Assembly: GCF_000764305.2 (NCBI RefSeq)
Contig: NW_025943819.1
Span: 265,757 to 329,756, forward strand
DNA length: 64,000 nt
Reading direction: 5' to 3'
Origin: Hyalella azteca
Lineage: Eukaryota > Arthropoda > Malacostraca > Amphipoda > Hyalellidae
The translations under genes and the position numbers were made by a program. Below the pieces are notes generated by a model that was given only the letters and a program-made list of their open reading frames with translations, had not been told where the DNA came from and did not search any database. Of this stretch, positions 11,035 to 21,859 are shown piece by piece. How positions within the stretch are numbered: position 1 is the stretch's first letter; each line of letters begins with the position of its first letter.

Positions 11035-11790
11035 TATCAATACAGAATTATTATATTATATCAATACAATAATAATATCATTAATATAATATTACGCATG
11101 GAAGGTATTCAACATCGGCATCAACATCAACCTTCGATTAATGAAGGTTGCATTATAAACATTATAAATTAACTAACTTGTAGGAACAATGTTGAACTTG
11201 AGTATTTATATTGTTGTACGCGACTAATAAGATTCTATCACGCGTAATTGATCATATTTACATAATTAATATTTTACATTATTAATGATATTTACATAAT
11301 TAATGGTATTTTACATAATTAATGGCATTAATATTGTTTTATAATTATTATCGCTAACATCGGCGTGAGGGCCCACGCGTGAGCAAGGGGCCCTCGTGGG
11401 GCGGCGCCCCTCTCCTCCTTCCCCATTTACCTCCCCTCCCCTCCTTTTCCCCCTCCCCACTTTGCCCCCTCTACTCCTTCCGAGCATTTCCGAGGTGAAG
11501 AAGCTACGTATTAATTAAAATATTATTGATAAATAAAAAATATTTAAACATGTTGTTTGTACTTCAGTTGCACGAAAAGCTCATGCACCCACGGACCGCA
11601 TTTCATGCAATTTCTACTTCACGTAGAGAGGGATTTACGTGCAGTAGGAAGGGACGTATGTACGTATCATACACGTAGAAATAGACACGTAGAGAGGGAT
11701 ACGTACATGCAGTAAGGTGAACATCTCCACATACACACACTAATTTCATGCGCACTTGACCCACTCAACTCACCTACTTCAAAGGATTGA
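11035..11790. other. AT-rich then CT-rich sequence, no gene seen
   Basis: 11040-11350 holds ATTAAT/ACATAAT-rich simple sequence. 11395-11480 is a pyrimidine tract. 11620-11720 has three loosely repeated ACGTAGA.A..GA motifs. Confidence 0.5.
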
Positions 11791-11797
11791 CTCAACC

Positions 11798-11955
11798 CAC
11801 TCTATATCACCCCACTCTGTATCAACCCACTCTATATCAACCCACTCTATATCAACCCACTCTATATCACCCCACTCTGTATCAACCCACTCTATATCAA
11901 CCCACTCTGTATCAACCCACTCTGTATCAACCCACTCTATATCAACCCACTCAAC
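11798..11955 (+). repeat. 15-bp minisatellite (cccactctatatcaa)
   Basis: Ten to eleven copies of CCCACTCTATATCAA, with G/A and A/C variants at two positions arranged in a recurring order. Confidence 0.94.
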
Positions 11956-12029
11956 ATGATCAATTCTACAGCATTTCCGTTGAATGAGTTCTTGTTGACA
12001 TTCCTTAGAAGAATTCGTCAATTTTATAA

Positions 12030-12172
12030 CCCTTGGACCCCTGAACCCTGTCCTGAACCGTTAAGCCTTCCCCTGAGCCCCTGAACCCCATAATCTGGCC
12101 ATGAACCCCTAAACCTGGTCCTGAACCACTAAACCCTGCCCTGAACCCCTAAGCCCTGCCCTGAACCCCCAG
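12030..12172 (+). repeat. ~20-bp degenerate repeat (cctgaacccctaaaccctg)
   Basis: About seven imperfect copies of CCTGAACCCCTAAACC(C/T)(T/G). Confidence 0.8.
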
Positions 12173-12383
12173 GAGGCAGGCAGGTAAGGCAGGCGGCCAG
12201 GTGGCGGCCGAGCGTCTACCTGCTCCCAGGGAGGGAAGGGGGGAGGGAGGTGAGGTGGTGGAGTGAGTTGGGTGGTGGGGGAGGGAGGAAGTTGGATGGG
12301 TGAAGAAGGGTGATGGTGGTGGAGGGATGAGAGGGGGGAGGTATGTTTCATTCCCTCCTTTAGAGAAATAATTTCTAACTAAA

Positions 12384-12510
12384 TATTAGTTACATGAAGC
12401 ACATTCGTGTTAGTTACACGAACTAATATATCCGTATTAGTTACATGGAGCACATTCGTGTTAGTTGTACGAACTAATACATCCGTATTAGTTACATGGA
12501 GCACCTCCGT
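12384..12510 (+). repeat. 51-bp tandem repeat, 2.5 copies
   Basis: TATTAGTTACATG starts at 12384, 12435 and 12486. Each unit also contains an internal CGTGTTAGTT...ACGAACTAATA inverted motif. Purine-rich DNA follows at 12590-12830. Confidence 0.85.
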
Positions 12511-13019
12511 TTTAGTGGCCTTCAAATTTAATAAGTTTTGGATGATGGATGAATTCCAGGTGAGTCAGTGGTGGATGTTGGGCCAACGGCTTGGTGGAGG
12601 GGTGGATGGGGAGGGGGGGGGGAAGGATGATGGCGCAGGGGTTAAAGGGTTGTAAATGGGTAAGGGTTGTAGAGGGATGGTGGAAAGATGGGTGGTGGAT
12701 GGAATGAGGTGGGAGGCAGTTGAGTGGTATAGAAAAGGTGGAGGAAAGGATCTGGTGATGGAGAGGGTGGAGTAAAGAATCGGGGGTGGAGGGCAAGAAG
12801 GAAGAAGAGAAAAGAGAGAGAGAAGAGGTGGAACATTTCCGCGGTGATAGGATGGTTCAGGGGGCGGCCTTCAAACATGCATGTTGCTACAATGTTCTGT
12901 TAATCTTCTTTAGCTAATTTTTCCCCTAAATTATTGAATTTTGTATTAAATATTTTAGGTTATGTTTTACATTGTTTCGTTGGTTTCTGTTTTCAGTTGT
13001 ATTGAAAATAATTTTATAG

Positions 13020-13110
13020 GCGTGTTATAGGTGGCCAAGAAACGATCAGCGTTAGCCTATATAAGTTCATAGGGTGCCCTGAAGATGCGAAAATATGTAA
13101 GGGCTTTGAG
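13020..13110 (+). CDS. Candidate internal coding exon, unrecognised
   Basis: An open frame runs from just after an AG at 13018-13019 to a consensus 5' splice site GAG|GTAAGTAT at 13110/13111 and ends in phase 0. It encodes about 30 residues that begin RVIGGQETISVSLYKFIG and end with a cysteine-containing CPEDAKICKGFE. An in-frame stop at 13009 fixes the earliest start. The acceptor side is weak: the better polypyrimidine tract ends at 12996, upstream of that stop. RVIGG superficially recalls the activation site of trypsin-like proteases, but the rest does not continue as one. It could be chance. Confidence 0.22.
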
Positions 13111-13579
13111 GTAAGTATGAGTAGTAATTAACCTGTCAAAAAATTCAACGTAATATCACAGGTCATGAAAGATTATTAGCTCAGATGTTGGCCTATTTGT
13201 GGTCGGCAAGTTGTCATCAGGTATTTTTACCTCGGCTTGTTCAATGTCGTCTCCAACAAATATGGCGATATTCAAATAATTCATTTATTTTTGCGCCTCA
13301 TTCAGCAAGATTAATTTTTAACTCAAATTAGTACATCGTTTAGCTATAGTTATCGCCCATCACGATCGCATTTACTGCTAGAATCCTGCATTTAACCTCT
13401 ACCTCTATAACCTATCCATTTAACTAATACCTCTATTAAAGTTACTTGTTTGCTTAAATCGCAAGTTAACCAGGAATTTTAAAGCAAAGACAATACCACA
13501 AAAATTCACCATTTCTTAAGTACAAGTGATGCCACGCGGAGCACATTCTTTTCCTTGCCTGAGAATAATCGTTGAATAA

Positions 13580-14132
13580 ATGATATCGGGCACCTAGCCA
13601 TTTTATATCGGGCACCTGACCATTTTATATCGGGCACCTGACCATTTTATATCGGGCACCTGACCATTTTATATCGGGCACCTAACCATTTTTATATCGG
13701 GCACCTAGCCATTTATATATCGGGTACCTAAACATTTTTATATCGGGTACCTAAACATTTTTATATCGGGTACCTAAACATTTTTATATCGGGTACCTAA
13801 ACATTTTTATATCGGGCACCTAACCATTTTTATATCAGGCACCTAACCATTTTTATATCTGGCACCTAACCATTTTTATATCAGGCACCTAACCATTTTT
13901 ATATCTGGCACCTAACCATTTTTATATCAGGCACCTAACCATTTTTATATCTGGCACCTAACCATTTTTATATCGGGCACCTAACCATTTTTATATCAGA
14001 CACCTAACGATTTTTATATCGGTCTCCTAACCATTTTTATATCGGGCACCTAACCATTTTTATATCGGACATCTAACCAATTTATATCGGGCACCTAACA
14101 ACTTTTATATGGGGCACCTAACTATTTTTATC
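13580..14132 (+). repeat. 22-24 bp minisatellite, ~24 copies (tatatcgggcacctaaccat)
   Basis: Units of TATATCGGGCACCTAACCAT plus TTTT. Sub-variants are clustered: CTGACC copies at 13610-13670, GGGTACCTAAACA copies at 13725-13810, then alternating TCAGG/TCTGG copies at 13840-13970. This is a clear record of local segmental expansion. Confidence 0.96.
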
Positions 14133-14424
14133 TTAAGCATCTTCAGCCCACATGGCCGCGAGGTGTTCGGTATGAGACGGAGTCCAGACTAACGATGGAC
14201 CAACAATTCTCTTGTTGACGTCACCTGCGTAGTTTTTTGCCGTTGAAGTCATCAAGGTTTTTTGTTGTTGTTTTCAACGGATGATCTCTTGTGATACTTC
14301 CGGTGGCGATTGGCGGTCTGGTGTTGGAGGGCAGATTTTTGGGGCTAAGCTTAACAAAGATGGGTCATGAACAAAGATGGGTCAGCGCCGCGCATTTTAG
14401 TGGCTTGGGCCTAAGGTCAAGCAA

Positions 14425-14690
14425 GGCAAGGGGTTGGGGTGTAGGGCTAAGATGTGGGGTTGGGTGTAGGGCTAAGATGTGGGGTGGGGGTGTAGGGCTA
14501 AGATGTGGGGTTGAGGTGTAGGGCTAAGATGTGGGGTTGGGGTGTAGGGCTAAGATGTGGGGTTGGGGTGTAGGGCTAAGATGTGGGGTGGGGGTGTAGG
14601 GCTAAGATGTGGGGTGGGGGTGTAGGGCTAAGATGTGTAAGATGTGGGGTTGGGATGTCGGACTGAGATGTGGGGTTGTGACGTAGAGTT
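14425..14690 (+). repeat. ~33-bp G-rich minisatellite (gtagggctaagatgtggggt)
   Basis: About nine copies of GTAGGGCTAAGATGTGGGGT plus TGGG or GGGG. The later copies decay into gatgtcggactgagatg variants. Confidence 0.92.
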
Positions 14691-15217
14691 GGGTTGTAGG
14701 GTTATGACATTGACGTAGGGTTGAGTCGTATTGTCTGGGCGAAAGGTTGGACCGTTTGGTTTAAATTTTGTTAGGTTTTTATGTTTAGGACTTAGAGCGA
14801 CCAGAAACCTACTTGTAAAATGGCGGCCAGCAACGAAAAAAAACTTGATCGCAGAGAATCGAAATAACTGAATCATTCCAGATTAATTCTAAGTGCTAAT
14901 GTATATGAAAATTATTATTGTTGATTCTAGACAAATGGGAGTTTATGAAATTCATATTAAGGCCACATGTGCACCCAATGAGTGATATTGCCATGGAAGA
15001 AATGTAATGACATTACTACGTTCTGTACATATCACGAATTTATGTTGATATGTATAGTGCAGTCCTTTATTTGTGTTGCGTTCGTTGTTCAACAACGTTA
15101 AGAAATGTAATATCAATATTTATTATGATAATTAATCACGTTTTTTGGAATCCTCATTAAAAATGCCGTTTGAATATTCCAATATATCGTGAAGCCTGCC
15201 ATAATCTGGCAAACTCT

Positions 15218-15345
15218 CCGCACTCAGCCCACCTCTGGCGTTCGTGATGCCACCAGCCCACCTCTGTGCCCCAGCCCACCTCTGGCGTTCATGCCACCAG
15301 CCCACCTCTGGCGTTCGTGATGCCACCAGCCCACCCTCAGGTGGG
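15218..15345 (+). repeat. ~29-bp minisatellite (gcccacctctggcgttcgtg)
   Basis: Four to five copies of CAGCCCACCTCTGGCGTTCG with TGATGCCAC extensions of varying length. Confidence 0.88.
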
Positions 15346-15884
15346 TCAGGATTGGTCACCTCGCCCCGCGGCCCTCTCGTCATTAATTCTCGGCTGTCAT
15401 CTCGGCAAGTTTGGCTGTTGTTGTGGCGCTTTTTTTGGTGATGAAGTGGCATGAAACGCACCAAAAGTGCGTCTGGTGCTGCGTGTGGTGCTGCGTCCCT
15501 ACATTGTTTGGTGCAATATTTTTCATCTATGTGTGTATTTTACATCTATCTACATATTTTATATCATTCTATAAACTAGCACTATAGGTTACAGTCCTGC
15601 AATGCTGGCGCTTGCTGACAAAACTTTGTGACCTATAAAACTCACTAAAATTTTATTTGATGCGATGTGACTTATGACAATTCGATCACGAAAATGTCTT
15701 TATGTGATATGCAATTTTGTCTATTTAGGTTCTTGGCAAAACTATTGCTGGAACTGTAGCATCACTTGATGCTGATGAACTGCGATTGAAATTCTGAAGT
15801 TTTTTCGTCCCTCGCAAGTGTCTTCAAATTATTTTCAACGGCTTAGGGAGACTCTGCGATGTACATAAGAGCTGTGCAAGGTAT

Positions 15885-15998
15885 ACCACTTGTACCAGCT
15901 GTGCCACATGTACCAGCTGTGCCACATGTACCAGCTGTGCCTCATGTACCAGCTGTGCCTCATGTACCAACTGTGCCACATGTACCAGCTGTGCACCA
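15885..15998 (+). repeat. 18-bp minisatellite (cacatgtaccagctgtgc)
   Basis: Six to seven copies of CACATGTACCAGCTGTGC. The CCAGCTGTGCC core is also the core of the 7262-7915 array. Confidence 0.94.
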
Positions 15999-15999
15999 A

Positions 16000-16870
16000 C
16001 ATATATGAATAACCTGTGCCAGGTGGCACCACACGGCCAGGTGGTGAGGCAGGGAGATGGTTCGGTCCACCGCCTGCCGGCAGATTGCCCTGGCTTGGGG
16101 CTGCGGTTATATGAATATTTAAATTCTCTTCTCATCAGTTTTGTAATTTTTTTAATGTTTTTGTTGTGTAATTTTTTAATCTCGAATGCCTGGCTGATTC
16201 TTAAACTGATGCCATAAAAATATTACGTGGACACGTGCAATTCAAATTAATTTCTGCATTTATTAAAATTATTTGTCCGACTTATACCGTAAATCTCACG
16301 AGGTAAATTCTTATTTAAGTTGAAATAGGCTATTTTAAATTTTTGTTCAATTTTTTCATTTTTGTAGCTCAGAATTAAATATATTTTTTATTATTAATGC
16401 TTATTTATCTACCTATCATTTATCATGATCAAGCGTCACAAATGGAAGATTGTTCCTCTCATTTTAAATTTTAAAAATGAATCTTGCAACACGTGTGTCT
16501 CTACACGAGGTGCTGTGTGAGCTCGTATACCCAGCTACCTGTATTATTCAAGTGTTTTCCAGTACTTCATACTCATTTATTTCCGATGAAATATTTTAGC
16601 CATGAACTTCTGTAAGAATATTCAAAATGAACTTACATGCTGTAGGCGACTCATATATGTTATTCATTCATATCTTTCGATTCATGTACTATTCCCGAAC
16701 TCGGTGTTGTGTTCTTCTGTATTTCTCGAGGTATGGGAACCTATAAGAGCTCGGCTGGCATGTGTAACCTGTGTTTTCATACACCGTGGGATATTTCATG
16801 AATTCCCACATGACAGGTTTCCCACGAAGCCTTTTGATCTGCACGCCCCAACAACTTGGGTATAAATGCC
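16000..16870. other. No gene seen
   Basis: This is unique, AT-rich sequence. The frames are short and unrecognised. Confidence 0.5.
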
Positions 16871-16877
16871 CACCATC

Positions 16878-17040
16878 ACTCAGAGAAATTAATGTGTTGT
16901 ATGGTCCAAATAGTGACGCACTTCCTGCACGTAGCAGTGATACCTCCTTTATTGCCGGGCTAAACTTTTAAGGATGACTTGGCCCCCACTGAGGCTAAAG
17001 TGCATCTCTATTTGGACACAGTCACTCATTTTTTTTGTAT
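16878..17040 (+). mobile_element. CACTC-TIR MITE, copy 2
   Basis: Begins CACTCAGAGAAATTAATG. The conserved blocks follow in order: CCAAATAGTGACGCACTT, CTGCACGTAGCAGTGATAC, TTGCCGGGCTAAAC, GTGCATCTCTATTTGGACA, and an inverted ACTCATTT end. Confidence 0.9.
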
Positions 17041-17337
17041 GGGCAGGTAATTGGCCTAAATTTTAACCTCTGATTTGTATCATCGTGAAGCTATATTTTT
17101 ATATTATATGCATTAACTAGACTATGAGGTAGTTCAATTTTTAATGTACCTTGATTAATTTTCATTACAATGAATATAAGTGTTTTCTGGTCAATAATCC
17201 ATGTTAAAAAGTCACGTATTAAAGTCTTCATAACCTTTTGAATATTTATGAACATTCGCTATAATTTTCGTGACGTAGCTTGCACGTGTGTTCAGGTTGC
17301 TTATTACATTTTATGTCTGAAGTTTACAATACGCAAT

Positions 17338-17520
17338 GATAAAAATGAATGGGTTACATTGTTCTAATTATGACTCACTTTCTTATCGACAACACGAACC
17401 AGGAGTGCACGTAGCACTGATACCCTTTTTTTTTGCCTCGCCTAACTGGGTCAGAATGACCCACACATGGTCAAAAGTGTATCATTATTTGGACAATACC
17501 CTCTCATTTCTCTTAGTGCG
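17338..17520 (+). mobile_element. CACTC-TIR MITE, copy 3
   Basis: The conserved interior includes GCACGTAGCACTGATACCC and a perfect GGTCAGAATGACC palindrome at 17449-17461. It then has GTGTATCATTATTTGGACA and ends in CTCATTTCTCTTAGTG. Confidence 0.9.
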
Positions 17521-18234
17521 TGCATCTAAAATCTGGTGCTTATTGTCCAAACGGGAATGTAGGCTGGAATGTGAGGGATCAGTCAATGGGTGAAGAGATG
17601 TCGACAACCCGCCTGCAGTTTGTGCTCTAGGTCCTCTAGAATCTAGATGGCAGGGATCCTCACTAAATATAAGGGACGGAACACCGGCGGCCACCAGTTG
17701 GCCGCCGATGAAACATCCCTGACCCAGGCTCAGCGATCACCTTTGATTTGGTAAAAGAATCACAATTTAAATTAACAATTGAATTTTAGTTGCGAAACAA
17801 TTGAGTTTAAAATGTGATTTTTGGCTTTTAACGGTCTTAGTGAACGCTGGATCAGGCTCGATTTTTTTCTCTATGAATTGTGATGCAAAACGTTGCGAGC
17901 AAACGCAATTGATGCTTAATGGACTCGTTCAGTGATCAATTTGGTTGGGTAATTCATTTTCCAGAATTGAAATTGGAAATGCGGGAGCTTATGTATACTG
18001 CTAATTATAAAATATATATATAAAGCTGCACATTGTGAGCTCGGATGTCCAGGTTATCTGAAATGCGCTGCTCAGTTGCGCCAAACAATGCGTGTACAAT
18101 ATTTTGGGTCTGCGGGTGTAGCATCTGTCAAATATTAGAATATTATTATCAATTATTTTGTTTGGGATCAACGAAACTTGGAAGCATTCAGTGCAATACA
18201 ATAATTTTGACCCGATTCCCCTGATTTTATAGCT

Positions 18235-18373
18235 TGTAGACGAACTCTTGCAGCATCTGGAGTTGAACTCTTGCAGCATCTGAAGACGAACTCTTGCAGC
18301 ATCTGGAGACGAACTCTTGCAGCATCTGAAGACGAACTCTTGCAGCATCTGGAGACGAACTCTTGCAGCATCT
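18235..18373 (+). repeat. 23-bp minisatellite (acgaactcttgcagcatctg)
   Basis: Six copies of ACGAACTCTTGCAGCATCTG plus GAG or AAG. Confidence 0.94.
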
Positions 18374-18399
18374 AGGGCCGCAGCAGCGAACATACTTCC

Positions 18400-21300
18400 G
18401 TCAAGATTGGCATGACTTGCAGAAAAGTCAGCCGACCTTGACGTGGATGTCTCCTAATGTTTCCTAAATTTCGAGTGAGGAACCTACACTAGATAGATTA
18501 TTTTACGGCTGTCATCTTATGCTTCGAACTGTTCCATAATTTCTGGGTATTATAATTTCTTCTATTTATTAATAAATTAAATTCTCTGTTCTCAAATATT
18601 GTTTTTGCGCTTGCTTCCAACATCTACAATACGTTGCTCTGTACAAATTATTTGATATTCAGGGATATGGAGCACGGGTATAATCGAGTATAATCAGTGT
18701 GCAGGTCAAGTGTTTGGTCAGGTGTAATCAGCGTGTTTGGGAATATCCAAGCATTTAGTTTTAATCAAAACTCTTTAGTGTCGCCAAATCAATTAATTTT
18801 TACGTAACTGTAGCACATGACCAGCGCTGTTTATTTCATGTTGATTTCACGTATTCTAGATCTTGGTTACGATTCTATCTTAATTTCATAATTATCAAAA
18901 TCAGTTTATTAATATCTTCCAAGGTTCTTTCGTTTTGCCCCGTGGCGGTGTATATTACCTTGATGGATGAATACTGAGCGCGGTATGATGCAAGATCTGA
19001 TTTTAAAAAAATTAGCAAGTACGGTAGCTATTTCGAGTAACTTCAGAATCCATTTTTTTTAAATAATACACAAGGTTGACAAATTAAACAAGTAATTCAT
19101 GAGATTTGCGTTTATTAGGACACGCAGATCTACAAGTCAACAAGGTATTACATGATGCTCTTGTATAGCAAGAGATGTACATACGATACTACCCTATTAC
19201 AAATCAGAGACGGGTTAGAAGCGTACAATGAACGGCCCTAATCCACCTAAGATTTCAATCAGGGAATGAAAAGATACATGTATTATATATAGTCACTCAA
19301 AACTGGCACATTTGACGTACGTATTTTTCGCTTATACTGGCACTAGAAAATCATTACTTCGATTAAACAAATTTTGTGGCCAATTTACATACAAATCTAG
19401 CGTTGTTTTCCATACTTCGAACGAATCACAATAAAAATAGTCAACATTAGTGAGTGACGATGGCAGAACATAAATTTTACACAATAAATTTCAACTCAAT
19501 CTTCACACAATAGCTCACTCATTGTGATGGTGAGTAGCTATTTGGCCTTGTCGAACCTGCCAAACTTTTACGAAAAAATCATTTTGGACTCGACTACACA
19601 CAGTAAACAGTCATTTTGTAGATAAAAAAAACTTCCATTTCTGCAATGAAGGACAGTTTAATTTGACAAAAAAAGCAATATTAAATCGAATTATGAAAGG
19701 GTTTTTCCTGGAACAGTTCAAACGACACGTGTTTTAGTTGCCTCTTGACCTCCTGTCACTCCCCCGCCATGAGGCAAGATTCACACCTAACCCATGCATG
19801 TTCAGACGCATTTCCAAACATTTCATGTTCAGACGCATTTCAAAACATTTCCAAGCGTAACTGCCGTGAGAAACATTAATCCATCAGCTGCTCAACGGAA
19901 GTGACACGTAAAATAAAATTTGTAAAATACTTGAGGGTAAAATGAGCATCGGACATCCATCGGCCGCGCCTAACCCACCTCTCATATTCATGGATTACAA
20001 TGAACATTAGCACCCTAGGTCAGACATGACCGTACGGTTGTCACGATACAGCGTACCGGTACCAGTTTTGCATGCAGAAAGTGTGTCACTATTTAGACAA
20101 TTAACTCCTCTATCATTTGAGTGTATGCTAGAAGATTGTTAATATCGATAAGTCCGTTGAGGTGACAATCTCTACAAGAAGATTCGAATATCAACCGCGA
20201 AAATAGACGTAATTAACGGCAAAATTAGAACTAATCAACGTCAAAACAACACAACTGGAACGTCATAAACTTCGAACTACGACCAAAACTTAATGATGCA
20301 AACGATTTGATCTTCTCAAAAGCAACTTTCTTATTGAACTAACAGATGCGAACGCAACGAACCTAACAAATTCGATACTCATTAAAACAGTGGATGGGAT
20401 ATTCATTATTTAGTTTACATTTTGCTGAGAAATGAAACTCGTATTTTTATTCTATTTTTTATGAGGAAACAAAAAATATTCTACTCAACCTTTTAGTTAT
20501 ACATGCCTAAGTGATGAACAATTCATTCATTAAGTAGCTTTGAAGTGAATTTTCAAATATTTTGAACGATGAAAAATATGAATGATGACTGCTGGGCTTA
20601 CAACATAAGTTTTGTCAGAGGCAATGCAACCACAATTCAGTTTCGTTACTTTCTTGTGAAAAGTAAAAGTAAAAATTTAAGAAATAGTCGTAATTCTAGT
20701 GACGATTATAAAGCCAACGAATTAATTTATTGACATTTTCATATCATCGTCATTCATTTTCCTATCATTTCAGTTAAAAATTTTAACTTTCAATTTACAC
20801 AAGGAGATACAATACATAGAAATTAGACAGGAACAAGCTATAGTTCTCAGTTGTACAATAGCATGATTACTAGCTGCCGTGGAGGAGGGGCAGCATAGTC
20901 TATATAATTAACAGTATATACATATATTGTTATATATGTGTAAGGTTATACGCTAATGCATACGTTATACTTAGTTAAAGCACACGTTATTAGTATACGT
21001 CCGGTAAGTTCAAGACGAGTGCATCCATCCTCAGTATAAATGTTTTCCAAACGAAGTTAATATAACCTATCTTTCTGGTTAATATAATGAAGGTTCTCTC
21101 GAAAAACGCAGATCGGTGGAATAACCGAACAATAATATAGATGAAGATACTCGACAGCAGTCAACACTCTACCCTTGTACCAACACTCTACCTTTTAATA
21201 TTTATTAATGTTTGATAATAGCCTCAGTTCGTAGCATGAATGTTAGAGGCCAACATGAAGTTCGTAGCATGAATGTTTAATGCGGAACTTGATCCAGCAC

Positions 21301-21690
21301 TTCGATGACACTCTACCTGAGAAGCGCTTCCAAATATAATAAGGAAAAAGGGAATCAATGTTGAATTACACATCGAGAGGGAATTCTGATCAAAATAATT
21401 ATGGAACTTTATGAGAATTACATGAAATTACTTTTTAGTATTTTTAGATGAAACATGTACATTTTTTACCGAGAAGTGTTAATAAAATACTAAATATCAA
21501 TTCCGAATAATGGTTAGCAACAATTATTAATATATGTAAACATTATTTCAGTACAAAAAAAATGTTCTCTGTCCTATGACCCACTCCCACGACAGAACTG
21601 GACGGAACAACTAATTAAATTAATTATGCTTCAATTTTGCAATTCCTTGTTTACTTCAAGAAAACTGAACAGTTAGCAACTAATAGTCCT
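18400..21690. other. Unique AT-rich sequence, no gene seen
   Basis: No tandem array and no long frame occur over 3 kb, in contrast to the flanks. It may be intronic or distal 3' flank of the minus-strand FBXL14 gene. A simple duplication (ACATTTC.ATGTTCAGACGCATTTC) occurs at 19798-19850. Confidence 0.5.
20010..20126 (+). mobile_element. CACTC-TIR MITE, copy 4 (5'-truncated)
   Basis: The right half only: GGTCAGACATGACC (spacer of four), a degenerate middle, GCAGAAAGTGTGTCACTATT and TATCATTTGAGTG followed by TA. Confidence 0.65.
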
Positions 21691-21696
21691 AAAAAA

Positions 21697-21850
21697 GCCT
21701 GGGCCCATACTTTCAAAAATAGTTAAGAGATCGTAAGTTCATCAGCCAATCATTGACGGCATTTCAAGCAAAATCCACCAATCATAGACAAGAAAATAGA
21801 GCGTAAGTACTTACGTTCACTTAGCGAATTTTGAAAGTATGGCCCCTGGC
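21697..21850. mobile_element. Short TIR element (MITE) with GGCCATACTTTCAAAA ends
   Basis: The left end GCCTGGGCCCATACTTTC (21697-21714) is inverted at the right end as GAAAGTATGGCCCCTGGC (21833-21850). The terminal inverted repeat is about 22 bp with two mismatches. The ~154-bp interior has no coding capacity and is itself rich in complementary segments such as gtaagtacttac. No clear target duplication is visible. Confidence 0.75.
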
Positions 21851-21859
21851 ATTTGACAG

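Noticed and set aside
13580..14132. CRISPR-like array of regularly spaced repeats
   Set aside because: There are no unique spacers; the units are contiguous and the genome is eukaryotic. The same applies to the other arrays.
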